Shown: piece by piece, positions 55,089 to 63,400 of the stretch | Position numbering within the stretch: the stretch's first letter is position 1 | How the letters are laid out: the number at the start of each line of letters is the position of its first letter | DNA from: Metallococcus carri | GTDB taxonomy: Bacteria > Actinomycetota > Actinomycetes > Actinomycetales > Dermatophilaceae | Direction: 5' to 3' | Assembly (NCBI RefSeq): GCF_011440275.1 | Contig: NZ_JAAOIV010000001.1 | Location: forward strand, 372,001-436,000 | DNA: 64,000 nt | Program-made: the position numbers and the translations under genes | Notes under the pieces: model-generated | Told to the model about the DNA's origin: nothing | The model's database searches: none | What the model saw: the letters and a program-made list of their open reading frames with translations, nothing else

Positions 55089-56459
55089 TCAGTCGAATTC
55101 GAGGCCGAGCAGAGCGTTCTCGACGACCTCGGCCAGCGCCGGGTGGATCCAGTACTGACCACGGGCGAGCGTGCGCGCGTCCTGCTCGAAGGACATCGCC
55201 TGGATCAGCGGCTGGATCAGACTGCTCGCGAACGGCCCCATGATGTGCGCGCCGAGGAGCCGCCCCGTGCGTCGGTCGGCGATGAGTTTGAGGAACGAAC
55301 TGGTGTCCTCCATCGCCCAGCCGTAGGCGGTGTCGCCGAAATATTGGACCTTGACGGTGAGCTTCGCGCCGGCCTCCTCGGCCTCCCGCTCGGTCAGCCC
55401 GACGCTCGCGATCTGCGGGTCGGTGAACACTGCCGACGGCACGAAGCGGTGGTCGAAGGCGCGCAGGTCGTCCGGGTGGGCCAGGTTGTGCGCGACGATG
55501 CGGGCCTCGTGGTTGGCGACATGCTTGAGCTGGTATGCCGAGCTCGCGTCGCCGAGCGACCAGACACCAGCGGCCGTGGTGCGTCCATAGGCATCGACCT
55601 TGACCCGGCCGTCGACGTGAGTCTCGACGCCCGCTGCTGGCAGGTTGAGGTCGGCGGACACCGGCTCCCGGCCGGTCGCGACCAGGAGCAACTCGCCGCG
55701 CACCTGCTCGCCGTCGGCGCAGGTCAGCACGACCTCGCCGCCCTCCTCGCGCGCGCCGGTGACCGACGCCGACAGGTGGACATCCCAGCGGCGTTGCGCC
55801 TCACGGGTGAACGCCTCGCTCACGGTCTCGTCCTCGGCGCGCAGCATCGCCGGACCGCGCGTCACGATCGACACCCGCACCCCGAGCGCAGAAAAGACAT
55901 GCGCGAACTCCGAGGCGATGAACCCGCCGCCGAGGATCACCATGCTGGCGGGCAGCTCGTCGAGGCGCATCACGTCGTCGTTGGTGTAGTAGCGCACGCC
56001 GCTCGCGCGGATGACCTCGGGTATGACGGGCCGCGCGCCGGTCGCGATGACGATCTGGTCGGCGGTGACCTCGTGCTCCTCGCCCGCGACGTCGACGATC
56101 AGCGAATGCGGTCCGGTGAACCGGGCGCTGCCGAGATAAGCCGTCGTGTTGGGACCGTTGACGCGGTAGTCGCGCCCACCCTCCGCGATCGGGTCGATGC
56201 GCCCGAACACCCGGTCCCGGATGTCGCGCCACCGCACATCGTCGATGCGCGCGTCGATGCCGTATTTGCTTGCGCCACGGACGGTTTCGGCCACCTCAGC
56301 GGCATACACGAACATCTTGGTCGGGATGCACCCGACGTTGAGGCAGGTGCCTCCGAAGGTCGCCCGCTCGATCACCGCGACGCGCTTGTCGTCGAAGTCG
56401 GGGGTGACGAGCGAGTTGCCGGAGCCGGTGCCGATGATCGCCAGGTCGTAGTGCGTCAC
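55089..56459 (-). CDS. mtr: Mycothione reductase
   Basis: This 456-aa FAD disulfide reductase keeps mycothiol, the main actinobacterial thiol, reduced with NADPH. It has FAD site AIIGTGSGNS, redox pair GGTCLNVGCIPTKM, NADPH loop ILGGGFIASEFAHVFSALG, and the catalytic WIHPALAEVVENALLGL at the C-terminus. These features, with GSGNS, favour mycothione reductase over glutathione or lipoamide reductases. The start is GTG at 56459. It is monocistronic, 68 bp after kynU. Confidence 0.92.
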   Translation of the reverse strand: MTHYDLAIIGTGSGNSLVTPDFDDKRVAVIERATFGGTCLNVGCIPTKMFVYAAEVAETVRGASKYGIDARIDDVRWRDIRDRVFGRIDPIAEGGRDYRVNGPNTTAYLGSARFTGPHSLIVDVAGEEHEVTADQIVIATGARPVIPEVIRASGVRYYTNDDVMRLDELPASMVILGGGFIASEFAHVFSALGVRVSIVTRGPAMLRAEDETVSEAFTREAQRRWDVHLSASVTGAREEGGEVVLTCADGEQVRGELLLVATGREPVSADLNLPAAGVETHVDGRVKVDAYGRTTAAGVWSLGDASSAYQLKHVANHEARIVAHNLAHPDDLRAFDHRFVPSAVFTDPQIASVGLTEREAEEAGAKLTVKVQYFGDTAYGWAMEDTSSFLKLIADRRTGRLLGAHIMGPFASSLIQPLIQAMSFEQDARTLARGQYWIHPALAEVVENALLGLEFD

Positions 56460-56527
56460 CGGCTCAGACTACGACCGGGCCAGGCGCCGACCGTGGCCGC
56501 CTCACGCGAGGGACCACCGATAGCGGG

Positions 56528-57757
56528 TCAGCGCAAGAGACCGGCGAGGCGGTCGATCGCGGTGACCACATCGGCATACCGCGTGGACAGGGGCGACAAC
56601 CCCAGCCGTATGCCGTCCGGCGCGCGGAAGTCGGGAATCACGCCTTCGCGCCAGAGCCGCTCGTTGACGCTTCGGAAGTCTGCTCGCGCGATGGTGACGT
56701 GGCCGCCTCGGCGGTGCGGGTCGCGTGGCGAGGCGACCCGCACGCCGAGCGGTGCGAGCACGTCGTCGGACAGCTCAATCGCCAAGGAGGTCAACGCGAT
56801 CGACTTCTCCCGGATCGCCTCGATGCCGGCTCGCTCGACCACTTCCGCACCAGCACGGACCGGGACCATGCCGATCACCGGCGGCGTGCCGCTGACGAGC
56901 GACCGGATGCCGCCCGCCGGGACATAGCCCTGGGCCATCTCGAAGGGTTCGGCCCGGCCCATCCAGCCCTGGATCGGCTGACGGATCTCGGCCTGCAGGG
57001 CGGCGCGGATGTAGCCGAAGGCCGGTGCGCCCGGACCACCGTTGAGGTATTTGTAGGTGCAGCCGACCGCGAGGTCGACGCACCAGGCGTCCAGCGCGAT
57101 CGGCACCGACCCGACCGAATGGCACAGATCCCACAGGATCAGTGCGCCCGCGTCGTGCGCAATGCGGGTGATCGCCTCAGCGTCGGCGAGCCAGCCGGAG
57201 CGATAGGCGACGTGGCTCAGCACGACCAGCGCGGTCCGCTCGCCCACCACCGCAGCGACCTGATCGGGGGTCACGCCGTCCTCGACACCGCTGTCGATCC
57301 ACACCAGCCGCAGCCCTCGCTCGGCCGCAATCCCTTCCAGCACATAGCGATCGGTCGGGAAGTTGTCACGATCGAGGACGATCTCGTCGCGGCCGGGACG
57401 AGCCGCCACACCCGCCCGCGCGAGCTTGTAGAGCATCACGGTGGTCGAGTCGGCCACCACGGTCTGGCCCGGCGCGGCACCGAGACAGCCCCGCCCGATC
57501 AGGTCGCCGATGCGCTCGGGCCAGTTCATCCACGGGTCCTCGCCGTCGGTCCAGCTGCGGATCAGCCCGGTGCCCCAGGCGCCGGTGACGAGATCGGCCA
57601 AAGCCGCCTGCGCCGACTTCAGCGGGCGGCCGAGCGAGTTGCCGTCGAGATAGGCCACCACCGAGTCGTCGGCGGGTGGCACGAACTCCTCGAGATAACC
57701 GGCCAGCGGATCAGCGGCGTCCAATTGCATTGCGCGAGAGAAGAATTCGTCAGTCAT
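56528..57757 (-). CDS. kynU: Kynureninase
   Basis: This 409-aa PLP enzyme splits kynurenine to anthranilate and alanine. It has FPTDRYVLEGI, the cofactor-binding DLCHSVGSVPI, PLP-Lys motif GCTYKYLNGGPGAPAF and GWMGRAEPFEM. It starts at the ATG giving MTDEFFS, overlapping the end of kynA by 8 bp, so the pair is one operon. The gene for the intermediate step, kynurenine formamidase, is not adjacent. Confidence 0.95.
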   Translation of the reverse strand: MTDEFFSRAMQLDAADPLAGYLEEFVPPADDSVVAYLDGNSLGRPLKSAQAALADLVTGAWGTGLIRSWTDGEDPWMNWPERIGDLIGRGCLGAAPGQTVVADSTTVMLYKLARAGVAARPGRDEIVLDRDNFPTDRYVLEGIAAERGLRLVWIDSGVEDGVTPDQVAAVVGERTALVVLSHVAYRSGWLADAEAITRIAHDAGALILWDLCHSVGSVPIALDAWCVDLAVGCTYKYLNGGPGAPAFGYIRAALQAEIRQPIQGWMGRAEPFEMAQGYVPAGGIRSLVSGTPPVIGMVPVRAGAEVVERAGIEAIREKSIALTSLAIELSDDVLAPLGVRVASPRDPHRRGGHVTIARADFRSVNERLWREGVIPDFRAPDGIRLGLSPLSTRYADVVTAIDRLAGLLR

Positions 57758-58583
57758 GCCCGATCGTTCCCTCCGCGATCCGGCCACGCACGGCATACAG
57801 CTCGGGGAAGAAGGTGAGCGACAGCGCGCGACGCAGGAAGGGCACCCCGGAGCTGCCCCCGGTGCCCTTGGCCGAGCCGATGATGCGCTCCACCGTCTTG
57901 AGGTGACGGAACCGCCATACCTGGAAGTTGTCCTCCAGGTCGACCAACTCCTCGCAGGTTTCGTAGATGTCCCAATGCTTTTCGGGGTCGGCGTAGACCC
58001 CGGCCAGCACCTCCACGAGGCGCTCGTTCTCGGCATAGGGCTGCGACCAGTCCCGGTCGAGCAGCTCCGGCGGGACGGCCAGACCACGGCGGGCCAGCAA
58101 CTGCAAGAAGACATCCCACAGGCTCGGCTGGTGCAGCAACTCCTCCAGCTGCTCCTGCTGGGCCGGGCGACCGTCGAAGACGCGCACCATGTCGGCGTTC
58201 TTGTTGCCGAGCAGGAACTCCACGCAGCGATATTGCAGCGACTGGAAGCCCGAGGAGGTGGCGAGGAAGCGGCGGAATTGCGCGTATTCGCTCGGCGTGA
58301 GGGTGGCCAGCACCGTCCATTGCTCGGCCAGCGTGGACTGGATGTGCTTGACCCGGGCCAACCGCTTGAGCGCCAGCGGCAACTCATCACGGGCGATCAG
58401 ATCGCGGGCCGAGCGCAGCTCGTGCAGCACGAGTTTGAACCAGAGCTCACTGGTCTGGTGCTGGATGATGAACAGCAACTCGTCGTGCTGTGGGGGAACC
58501 GCGCGGGGATGCTGGGCGTCCAGCAAGGTGTCGAGATCGAGATAGTCGCCGTACGACATATCCGTGGGTGTGTCCTGGCTCAC
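57750..58583 (-). CDS. kynA: Tryptophan 2,3-dioxygenase
   Basis: This 277-aa haem enzyme opens the indole ring of tryptophan to give N-formylkynurenine. It has MSYGDYLDLDTLLDAQHP, the substrate-pocket LLFIIQHQTSELWFK, haem His region WRFRHLKTVERIIGSAKGTGG, and the usual bacterial length. The start is GTG 58583; ATG 58559 is possible and neither has a good ribosome site. It is coupled to kynU and divergent from the DUF2330 gene by only 28 bp. Confidence 0.95.
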   Translation of the reverse strand: MSQDTPTDMSYGDYLDLDTLLDAQHPRAVPPQHDELLFIIQHQTSELWFKLVLHELRSARDLIARDELPLALKRLARVKHIQSTLAEQWTVLATLTPSEYAQFRRFLATSSGFQSLQYRCVEFLLGNKNADMVRVFDGRPAQQEQLEELLHQPSLWDVFLQLLARRGLAVPPELLDRDWSQPYAENERLVEVLAGVYADPEKHWDIYETCEELVDLEDNFQVWRFRHLKTVERIIGSAKGTGGSSGVPFLRRALSLTFFPELYAVRGRIAEGTIGHD

Positions 58584-58611
58584 GATCGCTCAGGGTAGCT
58601 GGGGAGGAACC

Positions 58612-59673
58612 ATGCGAGTCACGCTGCGGATGGTGCTGGCGGTGCTCGTCGCACTCACCGGCTGGGGCGCCACCGGAGGGCAGGCCAACGCGTGCGCGTG
58701 CGGAGCGGTCTTCTCCCCCGGTTCAGCGGTTGCGCAGGTGCCCACCGAGACCGTGCTGCTCACCCAGGCCGGTGGCATCGAGACCGTCACCATGCAGCTG
58801 GCGATCGACTCGACCGGCGACGAGGCCGGCCTGGTCGTGCCGACGCCCACACCCGCGACCGTCAGGCTCGGTGACCCGCAGGTCTTCACCGCGCTGGACC
58901 GGATCACCCGGCCGGTGCACAAGGTGCGTCGTCACCTGGTCGGCGAGAAGCAGCCGGGCACCGTCACCAACACGGGTGCCGCGGCGGGCGCGCGGTCGGG
59001 CGGTGTCACCGAGTTGTCCACCGTGGACCTCGGTCCGATCCAGGCCTCGGTGCTCAAGGCCGGCGACCCGCAGGCCCTGCGCCGGTGGCTGTCGTCGCAC
59101 GGCTACCTGATCCGGCCTGAGGTGCAGCGCCAGGTCGATGGCTATGTCGCCGACGGCTGGAGCTTCGTGGCGATGAAACTGACCCCGCAGGGCAAGGCGT
59201 TGCGCGGCACCCTGCCCCCGGTGGTGATGTCCTTCCGCAGCACGAGCCTGGTCTACCCGATGCGGATGTCCCGCGCCGCGCGTCAGGCCACCGCCGTGCG
59301 CACCTACGTGTTCTCCCAGCACCGGATGCAGCGCACCGACCGCACCGCCGGCCGCGGCGATCTGCAATTGCTGTATGCCGGCCGCGCGGCCTCAGCAGCC
59401 CTCCCCGCCTCGCTGCGGGCCACGGTGGCTGACGCGCCCTATCTCACCGCGCTGAGCCAGCTCTTCCCTGCACCGGCCACCCAGATCGCTAGCGACTTCA
59501 CCTTCGCTCGCGCGAGCTCTGACCAGCCCTACCAGGCGGTCATCTGGGACGACGAGTACCTGCTGAGCTGGGACCAACTGCTGCTGCTGGTGATGAGCAC
59601 CATTCTGCTCGCGATCGTGGCGGCGATCGTCGTGCAGGGGCGGCGGCGTCGCCAGGACAGGCGAGCTAGCTGA
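58612..59673 (+). CDS. DUF2330 secreted/membrane protein
   Basis: This 353-aa protein has a signal peptide, then the family start NACACGAVF, a long extracellular domain with PVVMSFRSTSLVYPMRMS, a C-terminal transmembrane helix (LLLLVMSTILLAIVAAIVV) and a basic tail. Function unknown; the family occurs across actinobacteria. GGGGAGG lies before the ATG. Its end overlaps the convergent SIS gene by 8 bp. Confidence 0.88.
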   Translation: MRVTLRMVLAVLVALTGWGATGGQANACACGAVFSPGSAVAQVPTETVLLTQAGGIETVTMQLAIDSTGDEAGLVVPTPTPATVRLGDPQVFTALDRITRPVHKVRRHLVGEKQPGTVTNTGAAAGARSGGVTELSTVDLGPIQASVLKAGDPQALRRWLSSHGYLIRPEVQRQVDGYVADGWSFVAMKLTPQGKALRGTLPPVVMSFRSTSLVYPMRMSRAARQATAVRTYVFSQHRMQRTDRTAGRGDLQLLYAGRAASAALPASLRATVADAPYLTALSQLFPAPATQIASDFTFARASSDQPYQAVIWDDEYLLSWDQLLLLVMSTILLAIVAAIVVQGRRRRQDRRAS

Positions 59674-60850
59674 AGTTGCGGCGGGTGCGATCGCGCAGAT
59701 CGGCGACATGCGGTGACACGGCCGGGTCGATGCCGAGGCCGATCGCGACATAGGTCGCGACGAAGTCCACCATCGCCAGATGCTCCGCCAGACGTGCCAC
59801 CGAATGCCCTTGTGTCGCAACGAATTCGGTGACACGCACGCCCGCATCGCGCGCGGTGTCGAGCACGGCGTCGGTAAGCGCGTCCGGGTCCTCCCCCGTC
59901 GGAGACGGCGGCCGTGGAGCGTCGCGCAACATGACCAGACCGAGGCTCGGCTGGGCAGGTGCATCGAGGAAGGGGTCGGCGAAGATGTCGTCCGAGCGGC
60001 CGCCGGCACCGCCGTGCACACCCCCGGCGGTGAACGGCCCGTCGAAACAGGCGACCACCTGCGAGGCGGCGTCGGGCAGTTCGCCGTGGATCGCCGGCAT
60101 CCGGGCCGTCCCGGCGAGCACTGCAGCAGCGCGGCCAGCCGCGACCCCGGTGAGCGGCCCGTCGCCCAGCACGACCGGCACCGTCGCCGCGATGGTGAGG
60201 GCCGCGAGCTTGGCGGGGTTGACGAAGGACTCCGAGGACGGGCGGCATACCTCGGCTTGGGAGTCCAGCCGATCGGCGGCCTCGACCAGAGCGTCGTCGG
60301 AGCAGTCGGCCAGGCCGAGCACGTGCCCGGCCATCAGCACGGGGGTGAGCAGCGACCACAGCGCGGTGCGCGTGGAGGTGCGGCCGCGCCCGATCGGCAC
60401 GTGCACGCCGCGCGCGCGACGAGTGAGATCGGCGAGCGGGGAATCGTCCGCGCAGACGGTGAGCAGCGCAGCCCCTCGGCGCGCCGCCTCGCGCGCAATC
60501 GCGACCGGCCCTTCGGCGCGACCGGAGACCGACACCGCGATCACCAGGTCGAGCGGGCCGATCCACCCCGGCAGCGGCAGATTGCGGCGCACGGTGACCG
60601 GCACCGGCGAGCCCGGATCGGCCAGCGCCTCCAGCACTTCGGCAACGACGGCACTGTGGCCGACCGCGGCGACCACGACCGAGCGGGGGCGTTCGCCGGA
60701 GGCGACCTTCTCAATGCCGTTTTCGTGCGCGAGGGTCATCGCTTCGCGCACCTGCGCGCCAGCGGTCGCGAGGGCGCGCAGCGTGTCGCGGCTGTCGGCC
60801 TGGGCGCGCCGCTCCGGGTCGTCGAGGTTGGCCTCGTCCAGATAGGGCAT
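59666..60850 (-). CDS. SIS-domain sugar isomerase-like protein (mannose-6-phosphate type)
   Basis: This 394-aa protein has a phosphosugar-binding SIS fold: VAAVGHSAVVAEVLEAL, LDLVIAVSVSGRAEGPVAI and a C-terminal half related to bifunctional phosphoglucose/phosphomannose isomerases (EFVATQGHSVARLAEHLAMVDFVATYVAI). It is Ala-rich and its loops are drifted, so catalysis is uncertain. The ATG overlaps the Trm112 stop (ATGA) in the operon manB-Trm112-SIS, matching Rv3255c-Rv3257c order; a role in mannose-phosphate supply is inferred. Confidence 0.82.
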   Translation of the reverse strand: MPYLDEANLDDPERRAQADSRDTLRALATAGAQVREAMTLAHENGIEKVASGERPRSVVVAAVGHSAVVAEVLEALADPGSPVPVTVRRNLPLPGWIGPLDLVIAVSVSGRAEGPVAIAREAARRGAALLTVCADDSPLADLTRRARGVHVPIGRGRTSTRTALWSLLTPVLMAGHVLGLADCSDDALVEAADRLDSQAEVCRPSSESFVNPAKLAALTIAATVPVVLGDGPLTGVAAGRAAAVLAGTARMPAIHGELPDAASQVVACFDGPFTAGGVHGGAGGRSDDIFADPFLDAPAQPSLGLVMLRDAPRPPSPTGEDPDALTDAVLDTARDAGVRVTEFVATQGHSVARLAEHLAMVDFVATYVAIGLGIDPAVSPHVADLRDRTRRNFS

Positions 60851-61059
60851 CAGCCGGTGACGGTGCGCGCCTCGTCGGCGAGCAACACCGGGATGCCGTC
60901 CTCGATCCGGTAGGCGCGACGGCACCCGGGCTCCCCGCAGTCGGTGGCGCACTGCAATTCGGGCGTCCCGTCCGGACCGACCGCGTCGACCAGTTCGTGG
61001 TGGCCGACCGGGCAGCGCAGGATCTCGCGCAGCCAGGGTTCCATCGGGCTGTTCGTCAC
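60850..61059 (-). CDS. Trm112-family zinc-ribbon protein
   Basis: This 69-aa protein has LREILRCPVGH, then two more Cys (QCATDCGEPGC) and YRIEDGIPVLL, the Trm112/YcaR pattern. Such proteins stabilise methyltransferases; one next to manB is common in actinobacteria. The start is GTG 61059, since AAGGAG lies 8 nt before it; the ATG 15 bp on is too far. It overlaps manB (GTGA) and the SIS gene (ATGA). Confidence 0.9.
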   Translation of the reverse strand: MTNSPMEPWLREILRCPVGHHELVDAVGPDGTPELQCATDCGEPGCRRAYRIEDGIPVLLADEARTVTG

Positions 61060-62504
61060 GGTCGTTCTCCTTCGGTGCGGATGGCGGCGAGCGCCGCGTC
61101 GCGGACGCGCTCCATGGTGGCACGGTCGGCGGCTTCGACGTTGAGGCGCAGCAGCGGTTCGGTGTTGCTGGCGCGCAGATTGAGCCACCACAGCGGCTCG
61201 CCCTCGTGCGTGAGCGTCAGCCCGTCGAGGTCGTCCTCGGTGACACCGCCCTGGCCGGTGGCCCAGTCGCGGACCCGCGCGGTCGCTGCAGGCACGTCGG
61301 CGACCGGCGAGTTGATCTCGCCCGAGGCGACATAACGGGTGTAGGACGCCACGAGCTGCGACAGCGGTCGCTGCTGCTCCCCCAGCGCCGCCAGCACGTG
61401 CATCGCCGCGAGCATGCCGGTGTCGGCGAACCAGAAGTCGCGGAAGTAGTAGTGCGCCGAGTGCTCGCCACCGAAGACGGCGTTCTCGCTGGCCATCTCC
61501 TGCTTGATGTAGGAGTGGCCGACCCGGGTGCGCACCGGCCGGGCACCGGTGGCGGCGATGATCTCCGGCACCGCCCGGGAGGAGATGAGGTTGTGCACGA
61601 CCGCGATATCGGCGGCCGCGGTGCCGTCCGCGACCGCTCGCGCCACCTCTCGCTCGGCGACCAGCGCGGTCACCGCCGACGGTGGCACCGGCGCGCCCGT
61701 CTCGTCCACCACGAAACACCGGTCGGCGTCCCCGTCGAAGGCTAGCCCGAGGTCAGCGCCGTGCTCGAGCACCGCGGCCTGCAGATCGCGCAGGTTCTCC
61801 GGCTCGAGCGGATTCGCCTCGTGGTTGGGGAAATTGCCGTCCAACTCGAAATACAGCGGCACGACCTCCAGCGGCAGCCCCGGCATACCGCCGTCGGTGC
61901 CGAGGACTGCGGGCACGGTGTGACCGGCCATCCCGTTGCCCGCGTCGACGACGACCTTGAGCGGCCGCGCGGCGGACAGGTCGACCAGCCCGCGCAGGTG
62001 GGCGGCGTAGTCGGCGAGCAGGTCGCGTTCGGTGATGCTGCCGACGCGGCCGGGGGCGATGCTCGGGTGCAGGTCGCCGCGGTCGAGCAGCCACTGGGCC
62101 AGGTCGCGCACCTCGGCCAGGCCGCTCTCCTGACCGACCGGGCGAGCCCCGGCCCGGCACAGCTTGATGCCGTTGTAGCGCGCGGGATTGTGGCTTGCGG
62201 TGAACATCGCGCCGGGCACGTCGAGCGCGCCGCTCGCGTAGTAGAGGCCGTCGGTCGAGCACAGGCCGATCAGGGTCACGTCCACCCCGTGGGCGACCGC
62301 GCCCTCGGCGAAGGCCCGGGCCAGCTCCGGTGAGGACGGGCGCATGTCGTGACCGATGACGATCGCGCTCGCGCCCTCGGGGGTGGCGATGACCTGGGCG
62401 AAAGCCGCGCCGATCACCCGCGCGACCTGCGGGCTGAGTTGCTCGGGCACCAGCCCGCGCACGTCATACGCCTTGACGAAGTCGGTCAGTCTCGGAGCGC
62501 TCAC
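61056..62504 (-). CDS. manB: Phosphomannomutase/phosphoglucomutase
   Basis: This 482-aa alpha-D-phosphohexomutase interconverts mannose-6-P and mannose-1-P. Visible motifs are phosphoserine loop TASHNPARYNGIK, metal loop DGDADRC, sugar-binding GGEHSAHYYFRDF and phosphate-binding RASNTEPLLRLNVE. Mannose-1-P feeds GDP-mannose for glycolipids and glycoproteins. The start is GTG at 62504. It begins an operon with overlaps into Trm112 and SIS genes. Confidence 0.95.
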   Translation of the reverse strand: MSAPRLTDFVKAYDVRGLVPEQLSPQVARVIGAAFAQVIATPEGASAIVIGHDMRPSSPELARAFAEGAVAHGVDVTLIGLCSTDGLYYASGALDVPGAMFTASHNPARYNGIKLCRAGARPVGQESGLAEVRDLAQWLLDRGDLHPSIAPGRVGSITERDLLADYAAHLRGLVDLSAARPLKVVVDAGNGMAGHTVPAVLGTDGGMPGLPLEVVPLYFELDGNFPNHEANPLEPENLRDLQAAVLEHGADLGLAFDGDADRCFVVDETGAPVPPSAVTALVAEREVARAVADGTAAADIAVVHNLISSRAVPEIIAATGARPVRTRVGHSYIKQEMASENAVFGGEHSAHYYFRDFWFADTGMLAAMHVLAALGEQQRPLSQLVASYTRYVASGEINSPVADVPAATARVRDWATGQGGVTEDDLDGLTLTHEGEPLWWLNLRASNTEPLLRLNVEAADRATMERVRDAALAAIRTEGERP

Positions 62505-62562
62505 AGCACGGGAGCCTAACCAGCAGGTATGCCGGAGCGCGGGTCAAGCCCGCGCGAAGGGC

Positions 62563-62922
62563 TCAGTGCGAGCGGACGACCTGCAGACGGGGCAGGCCGG
62601 GCAAAACGTCCTGCTCCGGCTCGGGCTCGGGGCGTCCGGCGGCGCGCACCGCATCGGCCAGGGCCAACAGGTCGTCCTCGCTCGGCGCCGGCTCGGTGAG
62701 GTCGACCTGCAACCGCACGATGTCCCACCCGCGTGGCGCGGTGAGGCGCCCGGCGTGGTGGGCGCACAGGTCGTAGGAGTGCGGCTCGGCGTAGGTGGCG
62801 AGCGGGCCTACGACCGCGGTGCTGTCCGCGTGCACATAGGTGAGGGTGGCGACCGCAGGGCTGGCACAGCCTGCGCGCGCACACTGACGCTTCATCACAC
62901 CGCTGGGTCGCTGCACGGGCAT
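62563..62922 (-). CDS. DUF3499 actinobacterial protein
   Basis: This 119-aa protein has the family core CARAGCASPAVATLTYVHAD, then STAVVGPLATYAEPH, YDLCAHHAGRLTAPRGW. Cys and His suggest a zinc site. Function unknown; it is a conserved neighbour of manB. ATG 62922 is used; ATG 62895 also fits. It is divergent from the zincin-like gene by 88 bp. Confidence 0.88.
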   Translation of the reverse strand: MPVQRPSGVMKRQCARAGCASPAVATLTYVHADSTAVVGPLATYAEPHSYDLCAHHAGRLTAPRGWDIVRLQVDLTEPAPSEDDLLALADAVRAAGRPEPEPEQDVLPGLPRLQVVRSH

Positions 62923-63010
62923 GACTCTAGGACAACCGAACCCGCGCTCCCGCGCAGGCACGCCGACCGCCCAACCCGACGCCGCGAGCACCCCGGCATA
63001 CGCTGGTGCG

Positions 63011-63400
63011 GTGGGACGAGATCGGCACGGACGTGGCAGGCGAGGACCGCTGGCGTGGCCGCGCGTGCCGGCGATGGCGACCCGCGGACGGCTTTTCGAC
63101 GAGGCGGTGCTCGACTCCTTCGAGCGGGTCGAGGGGCGGCTGGAGGGCCGGCCGGACATCGAGCTGGCGGTCGAGGATGTCCCGCCGAGCGACCCGGCAC
63201 CGTGGGAGGACCGCGTCGCGCTGGGTCGCGCGTTCCCCGCTGTCGGTGGCACCCCGGCGCGGGTGGTGATCTATCGTCGGCCGATCGAGACCCGGGTGAC
63301 CTCCCAGGACGACCTTGCCGACCTGATCGAGACCGTCGTCGCCGAGAACGTCGCCGGCCTGCTGGGTCGCAATCCCGACGATCTGCGAGGAGAGCTGTGA
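63011..63400 (+). CDS. Zincin-like metallopeptidase family protein, motif degenerate
   Basis: This 129-aa protein has the family N-terminus RHGRGRRGPLAWPRVP, then FDEAVLDSFERVEGRL and VVIYRRPIETR. Where family members have HExxH (HEVAHHFG type), this reads AENVAGLLG, so zinc-dependent peptidase activity is unlikely. The start is GTG 63011: the conserved N-terminus begins here and a -10-like TACGCT (62999-63004) ends 6 nt before it, so it may be leaderless. It overlaps the SDR gene (GTGA). Confidence 0.8.
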   Translation: MGRDRHGRGRRGPLAWPRVPAMATRGRLFDEAVLDSFERVEGRLEGRPDIELAVEDVPPSDPAPWEDRVALGRAFPAVGGTPARVVIYRRPIETRVTSQDDLADLIETVVAENVAGLLGRNPDDLRGEL

